Shown in pieces: positions 22,038 to 33,425 of a stretch of DNA of 64,000 bases. The notes under the pieces are model-generated. The model saw only the letters and a program-made list of their open reading frames with translations, had not been told where the DNA came from and did no database searches. The position numbers were made by a program, and so were the translations under genes. The stretch comes from Artocarpus heterophyllus. Lineage: Eukaryota > Streptophyta > Magnoliopsida > Rosales > Moraceae. The first letter of the stretch is position 1. Each line of letters opens with the position of its first letter. Where the stretch lies: contig CM046345.1 in the NCBI GenBank assembly GCA_025403435.1, positions 2,852,001-2,916,000 on the forward strand, in the 5' to 3' direction.

Positions 22038-23404
22038 GATTGCTTTTTTGTTCCTAAATTTAAAAGGAATTTAATTTTTGTAGCTTGTTTATTTAAAGAC
22101 TCCTATTTGGTTTCTTTTAATAATAAAGTGGTGATTCGTAAAAATAAATCTTTTAACTGTTCTGGATGGATGCAAAATAATCTATATTTTATCAAACCTA
22201 AAATGAACTTACTGCTTAATGCTGAGATGAATGACAATAACTCTAAAAGACTTAAAACTTCTCACTCTAATAAGACTTATCTTTGGCATTTACGCCTTGG
22301 TCATATTAACCTAAATAGGATTCAAAGGCTGGTAAAGGATGGACCTTTAAGACACTAAAAGGTGGAATCTATACCTCAATGTGAATCTTGTTTGGAGGGT
22401 AAAATGACCAAAAGATCATTTGGGTCTAAGGGCAATAGCGCTGAAAGGGTTCTAGAACTTGTGCATAGTGATGTTTGTGGACCTATGAACATCAAGGCAC
22501 GAGGAGGGTATGAGTACTTTGTCACTTTTATCAATGATTTCTCAAGGTATAGCTATGTTTATCTAATGCATCACAAAAGCGAAACTTTTGACAAGTTCAG
22601 GGAGTTTCAGGCTGAAGTGGAAAAGCAATTGGGTAGACCCATAAAGGCACTTTGATCTGATCGAGGTGGTGAATACCTTTCTGATGAGTTCTTGGGACAC
22701 TTATTAGAGAATGGGATTTTATCCCATTTGACTGCGTCGGGCACTCTGCAGTAGAATGGCATAGCAGAGAGAAGGAATATGACTTTATTAGACATGGTAT
22801 GGCCCATGATGAGTTATTCATTATTGCCTTTATCCTTTTGGGGATATGCACTACAAACCGCATGTTATCTTTTGAAAAATGTGCCTCAAAATCGGTCCCT
22901 AAAACTCCTCACGAGTTGTGGACGGGTAGGAAGACATCCTTAAACCATATTCGTACATGGGGATGTCCGGCTCATGTCCTATTTAAGGATACGAATAAGT
23001 TAGAAGCATGTTCAGAAGTTTGCATGTTTGTAGGATATCCAAAAAGGACTAAAAAGGGTTATTTCTATAACCCAAAGGAAAATAAAGTCGTGGTTTCAAC
23101 TAATTTAACTTTTCTTGAGGAGAGTTACATGGATGACTTTAAGCCTCAATGCAATGTGGTGCTTGATGAGTTAACGAGTGATCCAATCACTCCAGAGGTT
23201 CCAAATGAAACCGTTCTGATAAGTGTAGAAAAACCAAACGAACTTGAACAACAACCTAAGGGGCTTCGGCGTAGTGGGAGGATTGGGCTTCAACCTGAGA
23301 AGTATATGTTCAATGGGGAGGCCTTATTGGCTGAACTGGATGAACATGACAGGGATCCTTATACTTACGCGGAGGCTATGGAGGATGTTGGTTCAAAACT
23401 CTAG
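22038..23404 (+). pseudogene. Integrase of element A, with stops
   Basis: The GAG-pre-integrase zinc-binding region is TYLWHLRLGHINLNRIQRL with CESCLEGK (HHCC type, about 22265-22400). The catalytic core contains LVHSDVCGPM (first Asp, about 22470), FVTFINDFSRYSYVYLM, SDRGGEYLSDEF after a stop at 22653 (second Asp), and GIAERRN (Glu region) after another stop at about 22753. The C-terminal part is open at 22799-23404 and contains ELWTGRKTSLNHIRTWGCPA and a linker to RT. Integrase inserts the cDNA; the 5-bp GAAAT duplication is its product at this locus. Confidence 0.85.
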
Positions 23405-24030
23405 ACAGAGGCTATGAACACAGAGATGAAGTCTATGGAGACTAATCAAGTATGGGAGCTTATGGATCTTCCCATAGGGCTAAAACCCATAGGGTGTAAG
23501 TGGATCAACAAGAGGAAAAGAGGAGTGGATGGAAAGGTCGAAACCTTTAAGGCTAGATTGATAGCTAAGTGTTATACACAAAAGGAAGCATTCGGTTATG
23601 AGGAAACCTTTTCGCTTGTAGCCATGCTTAAATCCATCTGGATTCTCTTGTCCATAGCTGCCGCTCTCGACTATGAGATTTGACAGATGGATGTCAACAT
23701 GACTTTTCTAAATGGCTATCTTGATGAGTCCATTTATATGAAACAACTAGACGAGTTCAAGGTCAAGGGTCAAGGGTCAAGAGGGTAAGGTTTGTAAGCT
23801 GCTAAAGTCAATTTATGAACTTAAGCAGGCTTCCCGTTCTTAGAACATAAGATTTGATCAGGTGATCAAGACTTATGGGTTCTCACAAAATGTGGATGAG
23901 CCATGTGTTTACAAACACAATAAAGATAAGAAGGTGGTTTTTCTACTGCTTTATGTAGATGACATTCTGCTAATTGGAAATGACATTAGGGGACTGTCAT
24001 TATTCAAATTATGGTTGACCAAGTAGTTTG
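23405..24030 (+). pseudogene. Reverse transcriptase of element A, with stops
   Basis: The first open piece (23414-23683) reads NQVWELMDLPIGLKPIGCKW and FKARLIAKCYTQKEAFGYEE, the standard copia RT start. A TGA replaces Trp just before QMDVNMTFLNGYLDE, which holds the first catalytic Asp. The catalytic YVDD is present at 23952-23963 in LLLYVDDILLIGND. A frameshift lies near 23765, where GGTCAAG is triplicated (AAGGTCAAGGGTCAAGGGTC). Confidence 0.85.
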
Positions 24031-24941
24031 ACATGAAGGACTTGGGTGAGGCAAATTTTGTTCTCGGTATCCAGATCTTTAGGGATAGGAAGAAGAAAAT
24101 GATAGCTTTGTCCCAAGCTAGCTACATAGATAAAATTCTCAAGAGGTTTGTAATGCAAGATTCCAAGAAAGGTGGGCAACCATCTAGGTCTGGAACTACT
24201 CTATCTAAGAAAGACTCTCCAAAGTCTGATGAAGAAAAAGAATACATGAAGAAGGTGCCTTATGCTTCGGCAGTGGGTAGTCTCATGTATGCCATGCTTT
24301 GCACACGATTGAATATTTGTTATGCAGTCGGGATTGTAAGTCAATTTCAGGCGGATCCAGGACCAAACTGCTAGGTTGCGGTTAAGCATATTTTCAAGTA
24401 CCTGAGAAGGACTCGAGGGTATATGCTTGTATATTTGGGTGGGGACTTGACTCTTCTTGGATATACTGGCTTGGATTTTCAATCATGTCTAGATTCTAGG
24501 AAATCGACTTCGGGTTTTGTGTTTACTCTGGGCGGCAGTGCTATCAGTTGGAGAAGTATGAAGCAAGATTGCACTTCAGATTCAATGATAGAGGCCGAGT
24601 ATGTGGCAGCTAGAGATGTTTCAAAAGAAGCAGTGTGGCTCCACAAGTTCCTTGGGGATCTTGAGGTAGTTCCTGGAATGAATAAGGTGGTATCACTATA
24701 CTATGATAACAGTACGGCGGTAGCTAATGCTAAGGAACCAAGATTTCACAAGAAAAGTAAGCATATTGATCGAAAGTATCATGTGATAAAGGACTTTGTT
24801 GAGGGCGGGCATGTCACATTGTGCAAAATCGCTTTAGAGGACAATTTAGCTGATCCATTCACGAAGACACTTACTAGGAAAGTCTTCAAGAGGCATGTAG
24901 AAGCTATGGGGATGCGATATTTGTCATATTTACTCACTTAG
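24031..24941 (+). pseudogene. RT C terminus and RNase H of element A
   Basis: The open piece 24033-24374 covers MKDLGEANFVLGIQIFRDR and KVPYASAVGSLMYAMLCT. After one TAG, 24423-24941 is fully open for 172 codons. It includes the RNase H acidic positions in GLDFQSCLDSRKSTSGFVF, MIEAEYVAA and LYYDNSTAVANA, and the terminal KHIDRKYHVIKDFVEGGHV and TKTLTRKVFKRHVEAMGMR. RNase H removes RNA from RNA-DNA hybrids. This is the best preserved copia domain in the window. Confidence 0.88.
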
Positions 24942-24955
24942 TAAAAGTAGGAGAC

Positions 24956-26987
24956 TGTTAGACGTGTATGCCCTAAGGAGTAAAAATGTAATACGTTTTT
25001 CGAAACATTTTTATCAATAAAGAATTCATTTATTATTTATATATCAAATCTTGTCCTCTTTATGTTCATATTTATTAAATGTATGTTAAGAAAACAATAG
25101 TCTAAGGCTATCAGTCTAAACCTTTAAGAATTGGGCATATGATGGACAGATTATACGGAAGACACAATTCTTAAGGTGATGGTATAAAACATAATATCCG
25201 CAGTCGAGGGAATAAAGTTGGGCGCTTTATTCATGTAAAGATTGTTATGTTGTCAATATCCCTATTGGGAGACGGTTTGTCTTGGCCATTAGAGGTGGAC
25301 TCCATGAATAGAAACATTGGCATATTGTCATAGGTGGTGATGCGTTGGATTAGGACTTAAAGTGAATTGATTTGGATTAATAATTTTGACTCGGCAAATC
25401 GATTCACTTTAGATAATCATTTGTATTGTACCTTAATCCTGAGATGAATAGTGGGCCTGTTGTCTTGACTTGTATCTTTTGATGTACCAAAGGGTGACAC
25501 CCACAGATTAATAGTGGTATGCATGCCGGTAAGTTGGAGGCATGACTTTTGATAGCATAGACCTATTATTCATAGATATGGAATCCATAGCTCCTCTTTT
25601 GGAACAGTGATATCCTCTTATCTACGTTATCCTGTAATTGGAAAACTAGAGCGCTCAACCATTTGGATACATAGGTGTAACTGAATGGTATACTATCTTT
25701 AGATGATAACTTTTCCAATGGTGAGATAATGGAATGTAAGATTAAAATAATTGGGAAGGTAAGACAGAATTTGTCCTTAAGCTGGTTATGGATAATTCTA
25801 TGTGGATACGATACACTATGATATGTCATGGAGACTTAGCTATACGAGCTTCGTAATTCTATTTAGTTTGAGAGTGCAGCACCAAGCTTTTAGTGGAATA
25901 GCGTTGGAGTTGATAATTATGAAATGTATATATGAGATATTGGGTTTCATAATTATCGGGAGATTGAACTATATAGGTCCATTTGGTCCCCTTTGCTAGT
26001 TTACAAAATCCTGTAACGATACGGCATGCTTTTCCAATAATTGGTTACTTATGTCAGATTTGTTAGATTGGTTGAAATTCGAAACAATCAAATAATTCAT
26101 GTCTATTTATCGGTTGAATTAATTTTATGACAAAATTAATTCATGACAAACTTGTTGAATTATTGGGATCAAAAAATTCTTATCTGTTTATCAGTTGATT
26201 TAATTTTGAATAAATTAAATCAAAATAAACTTATAGAATTATTAGGAATTCATTTATTTTCCTAGAGATTTTCTAGATAAAGTTGATTTAATTAGATGAC
26301 TTTTCTATTGGGTTATTTGAATTAAAACTAAGACTTTATCCTATAGAATCTTGAGTGGAAAATAAAAGATTCGCTGAGATTTTTTATCGACAATTCGGCA
26401 TGCCGATCCTCAAGTTTGGCTTGTCGATGGGGCAAGTTTGGCCTACCTATTAGACAGATCAGACTGCCTATGCGTGAAAAAAAAGATCACATGTTTTCAC
26501 GTGAATTTCATCAGATATTGATCCAAGTTCGATCCTGATGTGAATTTTTGAGACCTTATTTGATAAGGACTGACCCTAGACCCAACCTCTATAAATAGGG
26601 AGTGTGTCTCATAATTTATTTAGATCAATTGAGAGATTAAGAGTGATACTCTGCTGGTGAGAATCTGAAACTCCTTGAGAGCTCTTGTTCACAAATCACG
26701 AACACTAGCTTTGGGTTCTCTCAATTGGTTAGAAGGAGATTCACCTGGAGAAAGAGCTATACATGTGAGCCCACACTCACTCAGATTGTGGATAGAGAAT
26801 AGCAAAGAAGACCAATTGGTTGAGGCTCTTCTAAAACGTTACTTCTTTTCACGGATTGCAGAAGTTCTTTGGCATTCAAAGGTTAGTAAGATCTGGTTAA
26901 TTTATGCACATAGGTGTCAAACTTGTGTTTTGAAAAATACTCTGATATAAAATTTTTAAAATTCCATTGCTTACTATTTTTCCAACT
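24956..26987 (+). repeat. 3' LTR of element A
   Basis: It begins TGTTAGACGTG after AAAAGTAGGAGAC and ends TTTTCCAACT, with GAAAT following. The TATA box is at about 26587-26599. It differs from the 5' LTR at roughly one base in ten over the part compared by eye. Confidence 0.9.
26394..26470 (+). repeat. Palindrome cluster, four units (A 3' LTR)
   Basis: TTCGGCATGCCGA, TTTGGCTTGTCGA, TTTGGCCTACCTA and ATCAGACTGCCTA match the 5' LTR cluster unit by unit, so the cluster was present when A inserted. Confidence 0.8.
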
Positions 26988-27228
26988 GAAATTGTACAGC
27001 GTGCAACCACCCACACTCTAGACGAGGATAGAGAATAGTAAGAAAGACCAGTTGGTTGAGGCTCTTTTAGAAGGTCCTTCTCTAGTTATAATTTTCTGCA
27101 GTCTTCAGTATGCAAAAGAGATACGTAAAATCTGTTATTAATTTATATTCTTAACATGTCAAACTTATTATTTTGAAAAGACTGATTTAAATTTGTTCTT
27201 AAATTCTATTGTGTATCATTTTCCAACA
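26988..27228 (+). repeat. 3' LTR of element E, right part (starts with GAAAT)
   Basis: It resumes the E LTR with the second GAAAT and ends TTTTCCAACA. Segments such as GATAGAGAATAGTAAGAAAGACCAGTTGG align with the E 5' LTR near 10690-10720. No duplicated target for E is identifiable because its left end is rearranged. Confidence 0.8.
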
Positions 27229-28479
27229 GAGGATGCTTCTTGGACTATAGGACTGGCAATATACAAATAAAACCATTTAGCTTGAAATTTAGGTAAGTAG
27301 AAAACTGGCCTGTAGTAACAAAACTACACTTTTCAAACTAATTGTTTTTATTATGATTTATGAATTTATGAAATGCATGATCAGTGTTATGTCATGCCAT
27401 GTATACGTGTTGTTATGATCAATGTTATGTGATGATCTATATTACCATGCTAACACAGCATACAATGTTATGCTACGTCATGTAATGTCACGTCATGATA
27501 TATTATGTTAAGTTATGTCATGTTTATAATTTGCTATGTTTATATCATGCCATGCTTATATTATGTTTTATGTTATGTGTGGTTATGCGATATTAAATTA
27601 TACTGCATACTCACTTTATGTTAAGTATGTTTATGTTTTATGTTATGTGAGGCTATATAGTAAAATGTCATACTAAATACACACAATTAGACAAGTGAAA
27701 TGAACAAGATAATATAAGTTAAGAGTATTATACCAACTTCTCGATCTATAGGGAGGTTTAAAGATCTCTTGACCTTCGAGGAGGCTTTAAGTTCAAAATT
27801 ATGGTCTTTGCAAAGTTAGGAACTTCACGAACCCTAACCTCTCGAGGATCACCTACAACTGATATGAACACTCGGACCCATATACAAGATCAAGCTTTTT
27901 ATAATAAGGCTTAAATTATGTCCATAAGCAAGCATAAATCGCTTATGCATGCTTTTATTAAAAGTTTTCAATTATGTTTTAAGAGTTTAATTTCCTAATT
28001 GCAGAGTAAAAGCACATTTGTAGATAAGAAACCTATCAGTAACAGTGTTGAGCAATGAGAAATGATAGATGAATGGTAGATATTGGAATGGATACAGCTT
28101 TTGCAAAATGCAATTTCCATGGTATGGTTATTATAAATTATGTACGTAAGAATGATTAAAAAATATTCCGTAAGTTTGTCTTGGAAATCAAGCTTGTTGT
28201 CAAACAATCTTAGTTAAAAAATTTTAAGATTTAAGATGCTGTAATGGAAACTTCAACAGATATATGTAAATTTCAAATAAGATATTATAATGATATTTAA
28301 TTTTAAAAATGTTTTAAAAGGTTTTATTTTAAATCAAAAAATATTTTAAAAGTAAAATGTTTAAGAAATTATTATTTCATAAAACAAAATATTCCGTAAA
28401 TTTAAACACTTTATGTTAAGCTATGTTTACTTGTAAAATTATGTATTTAAGTAACAACCATGCAAATGGGGTCGTTATA
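27229..28479 (+). repeat. 3' part of a gypsy-type LTR related to G
   Basis: GAGGATGCTTCTTGGACTATAG resembles LTR G near 4862. The A+T-rich repeats of TTATGTCATG-like words and the ending GGTCGTTATA resemble G's ending GGGTCGTCACA. It therefore looks like the right half of an LTR of the G family, truncated on the left where E's LTR begins. Repeated TATGTTATG and TCATG words fill 27380-27660. Confidence 0.55.
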
Positions 28480-28480
28480 G

Positions 28481-28493
28481 TTGGTGGCAGAGC
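28481..28493 (+). other. Possible primer-binding site of a gypsy element
   Basis: TTGGTGGCAGAGC lies one base after the LTR-like end. It differs from the Met-tRNA site TTGGTATCAGAGC at two positions. It supports reading 27229-28479 as a 5' LTR. Confidence 0.5.
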
Positions 28494-31400
28494 CGATATC
28501 CTGTCATCCTACTCTATATCGTCACGTGTCTGCTTTGCCACAGTCCAAGTAAGTTAGACATAGTATATGTTAATTAAGTCACACTTGTTAATTGGCAACA
28601 TTGTCTTGTATAACAACAATCAAACAATCGATATGCCAGGACGGTTTTAAATCTCCTCTCAAAGCCTGATGCAAAGCCTAACAACCATGACGCATCAAAT
28701 CATGGAAGCTATATTGGGTGCTAACTTCCTAAGCGAGCTAGACAACACTTAGAATTACATGATCGTTAGAACTGACACATCGAGATGATTGAGAGTTAGA
28801 GAAGATGATATGTAGAGCTAAATTAAGTTGTTTGAAAAAGATCTACTACCAAAACTCCTATTCAAAATAAGCGAAGAAGGGAGGAGCAGAGTCTTCCTTA
28901 AAGGATTACCAAACGAGATGTTGACACCAAGACACTTTCCCAAAGCATGTTTGAGCACCCTACTACTAAAGGCTTACAAGCTTAGTCCATCAGTGAGGAC
29001 ATTGAGATTCGGCCTGAAAACGACGTAGAGGATTAGATAGGCATCATACTACTATAAGGTTAGTGGTGTACCACAACAGACTACTAAGCAAGTATACATA
29101 AAATGTAAGTAAGATTTATGTACGAACAATTAAAAATATTTCTAGTAGGAAGAACTTTATGTTATGTGGCCTATTGAAGAAGAGTAAAGTTTCAAACTCA
29201 ACAATAGTCTATGATATGTCATGGTAGCTAACTAAAGGAAAATGTTTAGAAACTCTATGATACAAAAGTATAAATAATATGTGCATGAATGCTATTTTTT
29301 ACGCTTGTTATTTATATTATAAATACGATACTGCTTATAAGTACCTTATAATGCATAATAAGAATGCATAATAAGTTCTATGTAATCAACCCATTAAGAA
29401 CTTGAGCTTTTAGGTTACGGTGAAAGGAGAGATTCTATAAAATGAGAATCTCAATAAGGATACTTCAAAGTTAGTATCCGATCAAACAAACCATTATAAT
29501 GGTCTCAGAATAAGATATCCCCTTTTTAACCCACTTAAAACAAGAAGTTCTACTATTGGTTACACACCATCTTATGAGAAATTAGGATTATGTTAAGTAG
29601 AGATTATAAAAGAAAAGATTGCTTATACTCACCAAAGAGATGTGAATAATGTCACGAGGACATTATACTATAAAAGGATTGAAATTCACTGGACTTCAGA
29701 CTAGTTCAATATCTAAATCTCTCTAGTAGAGATATGTAACTTAGATAGAGCAGCCAGAACAAGGAGAAACCATTAGAAAATTCCCGAGCAAAAGGCGCAG
29801 TCTGCCATATGACTTAATAACATCTAGTTATTAGTAGGCAGAGAACCAATTTAAGATAAGTAGATAGAGACATTCTCCTAAGGATACGAATAAAGAATTC
29901 CTAGGAGACTTACCCATTTAAATTATTAAGCCAAGAAGACCACCTGAAGTAGATGTGGTCCCCCTTAGTTTATGAAGCATTTAGATGTGCAAGAGTTATA
30001 AATTAAATAAGATTGAAAATTTTAGAGTCAAACACTGAACCACTAGAGTAAATTAGATACTACAAATACAGCACATGGATAGAATGCCTTTGACCAACTA
30101 AGACATGTTCCTCAAGGAGAAATCCTCTATAGTTAATAGCAAAGTGAACTAGTATCGCTCAACCTTTTTTAAAGAAAATTTAGTTACATAGCCAATGGTC
30201 AAAATACCCCTAAGTTATTTTGGAAAAGAAAATAAAAAATGTGCTTAGACACTTTAGATAAGCCTGACTATGACGTCAACTAGAAAGCATAAATTTTTAG
30301 GACTCATTGTGACGACTTCCAAAGCTAAGGCTATGAAGTTTATGACGCATCCCTCAAGGAACAATAGACAACAAAGAGTGACCTCCTTAAGGAGCATCAA
30401 TGTGATCTTTTTGATAAGTGTATGGACAGTAAAGACTAGAGAGCCAATGACGTCTAATTAATATGAGTAGTAAGTTTAAAAGTAAGATATCAAGCTTTGG
30501 ATGTAGCAACAGTTTAAGAGCCATTCATGTGCCCCTCCTGATGCTGATAGAGGATGTGCTAATGTTAAGTTAAGAAATTTGATTCAGAAAGGACCTTACA
30601 TATAGTATCCACCAAGTAAGGTAATGCTTCTAAAGTTAGTTTTTATTAAGCGTGTCTTAACAATAGAAATTTTACAATAGGTAGGTAAGGTTTATCAAAG
30701 GCCCTTCCAGCCTCCATAGGACTAACATGATTCATCATTAGACAAATTAGGGCAAATAACAACAAAAAAATTAGTTACCATATCCAAGATATGGGGCTTA
30801 TGGGTATCACTTTAGAATCAGTGTGACATATTAGCAAAAGAGTTTCACATAATATCCTAAGAGTAAGTATCAAGCCCATATTATTCATCTAAAGATAGAT
30901 GAATATGAAATAAATCGATCGATTCCTTCGAATAGAATTTAGAAACCATTAACTAAAATACGTAAGTACACTTCTTAGTTTTCCCCCACCTTTTGTTCCA
31001 TAGAAATAGGGGTAATGAAGTATGTAGAGTACCCAATAGAGTAAGAAAATATTTCTAGTATACCTATCCTTATTTTGGGAAGGAGAATTTGTTAGGTTCA
31101 TAATTGCATAATAAGAATAAGATCAAGAGCACTCTGAAATTAGTCAGTAGAATCTCGACCCATTAACTAGAAAGTAGAAAGACCATGACATCAGCCATGA
31201 ACTAGAACTATCAACAAACGCCTTCATTTCAAAATGTTGATAATACCTAATTAGAGCAGTAATGATAGAAACACATGAGCTATAAAATGAAGATGTCTAA
31301 GGACTCAATTAAGTCAGGATTAAGATGATAAAAATGGAGTAAAGACTCGTATATTGTGCCTTATTAATTAAGTTCATAGCTTTTAGCCTGGCTCAAACTC

Positions 31401-32690
31401 AACAATGAGAAAGAATAGAAGTAGTTGATGACTCTAGGATGCTTTTGAAGACCAAGACAGAACCCTTCCTAGAGTCATACAGGAGCCTTAGAATCACATA
31501 GGATGCTATAATGACCTATAAAAGGAGTAAGACATAGACTACCATAGGCATAGTATCTACTATGTAGGAAGTTAAAGATACATCGTGAATGTTTCTACAG
31601 TGGAAACGAAGTCAATTAGAACTCCAAAGCAGAGATAGCTATGTAAACAATAAAATACCATAAGAATGGCCTAAGTGTGGTTTTGTCATCAAATAAATAG
31701 AGTCAAGTAGAGATAGAATGTCACCTAACTTTCTAAGGAATTAGGTACTTGAAAGACGAATTATGATCCCAAAGTAGATAAAACGTATTTGAGACTAATA
31801 AACCTCTTATAGGTTGAAGGAGACAGTGTAATTTTGCTCTTTGTAGAAGAGCATACCAAACTTAGTAGTATGAAATTTATATCTAGAATGACTACCTACC
31901 TATAGCAGGATGTCATAAGCGGTAAGATCACCCAATCACCCACGATATGCTACAATAGTTTGTCTTAGATTTTAGAATAAGCATGAGTAAGTACAATCGA
32001 TAGTAAGATTTTCATAAGTTAAGAGATCCTATCCACCCCAAATTTAGTATCATATAGAAAATTTTTACTAAAAGAAATATAAAGGTGCAATTTACCTCTA
32101 AGAATTTGGAGGAAACTAGTTGGAGACACACTAGTTTCAATTAGAAATTGCCAAAACATATGATAATTGAATTGGGGCTAAAAATATCTCAGGAGTAGTA
32201 AAGAGGCCACAAGAGCAAGGCTAGAAAAAAACCTACGAATGTGGAAAGTGAGAGCAACTTTTTGTTACTTGCACAAGTAAGAAAAGCGAGACATATGTAA
32301 GAGAGACATGAATGCATAAGCTAAGGTGTGATGAACCTGTGGAAGTTTTATAGCAAGTAGATAGAAATGTTTTATATTAACATATTTGCATTTTTTAGAT
32401 TAGCGCTTTTGCTAGTCTTAACAACTAGATGATATGAATCCATAGATGAAGTGATAAGAAGATTAACTTTTTGGCCAATCCCTATGTACCAGATCATGAT
32501 GTAGATGTGGCTACACAAGAACTTAGTATAATAAAAAGGGTAAGTATAAGCCCTAGACTAGGAGAAAGAAGGACTAAGAAAAAAACAACGCTATGTTCCC
32601 TGTCAAGACAATTGGGATATAATCATTAACTGAAAGAAGCCACACATAAGTAAGGTTATGAGGCATATTTTCTCACAACATTGACACTCC
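28494..32690 (+). other. Decayed, unassigned sequence; probable interior of a gypsy element
   Basis: About 4.2 kb is A+T-rich and very rich in TAG and TAA triplets. The longest frames are about 60-70 codons (28828-29028 and 30270-30461) and carry no motif I recognise. Position after an LTR and primer-like site suggests a gag-pol interior ruined by C-to-T decay, but I could not find a protease, RT or integrase block by eye. I see no tRNA, satellite or host gene in it. Confidence 0.35.
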
Positions 32691-33420
32691 CTCCTAGTCC
32701 TTGACATTGTCACCTCTCTGGACTTGTCACTTTTCCTCAGCGCCATCGGTCAAGTCAACACTAACTTCACCCACTACTTGGGCCTTCTCTATGGTATTTC
32801 AGATAGAGGATCTTAGCCCACTTGTAGCGGCTGCCAAGTGGGCACCCTTTTGTATGGTTACCCAAGATGTGCCCACGGTGGTCACCTGATATATAGGTCC
32901 TCCCCTACATGGCCAGATTAGGACAGTTCTTTCCAATAATCCAAGAACTCTTGCTTGGGGGCATTCCCATGCCTTAAGCTGATGATTTAGGCCAACCAAG
33001 CTACCTCTTCTTACTTGATCACCCTCTGATTGCTTCCCCACTCCATGAGGCTCGACTAGTTGGACTTGGTACTCTCTTCTGACCTAGAGATGCTAGCTGA
33101 TCGATTTTGTGAATCACTCAATTCACTTATTCTTGTGTCCAAGAATTACCTATTTGGAACTAAAGAAAGTGAAGTTTTTAAAGTTTGCGAGAGTTCTGCT
33201 CGGCAGCTAAATGCAAGCTCTAAATAGTTCAAAAGCAATGTGAAGTAATTGAACGGGGGGCTGCCCTTATTTATAGCCAAAGAATTGATGCATAATACAA
33301 GGAGGTGTAATCATTACACTTGTTAGGGAAACAACCAATAGCAAGCTGACACGTGTTAACTTGGCTTAGTCGATCGCCTCAAAAGGCCTTTGGGATCCCG
33401 TGACCCCAAGGACGTATATC
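32691..33420 (-). repeat. Antisense LTR-like fragment with a TATA box
   Basis: This block is more G+C-rich than its surroundings. Read on the minus strand it has GGCTATAAATAAGGGCAGCC (about 33262-33281), followed by a leader-like segment with CTGCCGAGCAGAACTC. This resembles the U3/R region of a Tat-type gypsy LTR, but I cannot define its ends. Short open frames (32701-32889 plus, 32799-33041 minus) have no recognisable motif. Copia B is inserted at its right-hand edge. Confidence 0.4.
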
Positions 33421-33425
33421 CAAGG

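Larger units (their letters stand above)
17340..26987 (+). mobile_element. Copia element A, full length but disabled, nested in the E LTR
   Basis: A Ty1/copia retrotransposon of 9,648 bp has two LTRs (17340-19336 and 24956-26987), an initiator-Met primer site, a long leader, and gag-protease-integrase-RT-RNase H in copia order. It is flanked by GAAAT. The polyprotein has at least eight in-frame stops or frameshifts. Over the first 160 bases the two LTRs differ at about 18 positions, mostly transitions, so the insertion is old. It is the reference for recognising copies B, C, D and E here. I do not assign a named copia lineage. Confidence 0.9.

Noticed and set aside
22597..22863. Minus-strand frames inside A integrase
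   Set aside because: No motif is present; they are opposite the integrase core, which is clearly encoded on the plus strand.
27380..27660. Satellite array of TATGTTATG-like words
   Set aside because: Word order is irregular with no fixed period; similar word-rich stretches occur in LTR G (5030-5480), so it is LTR composition and not a tandem satellite.
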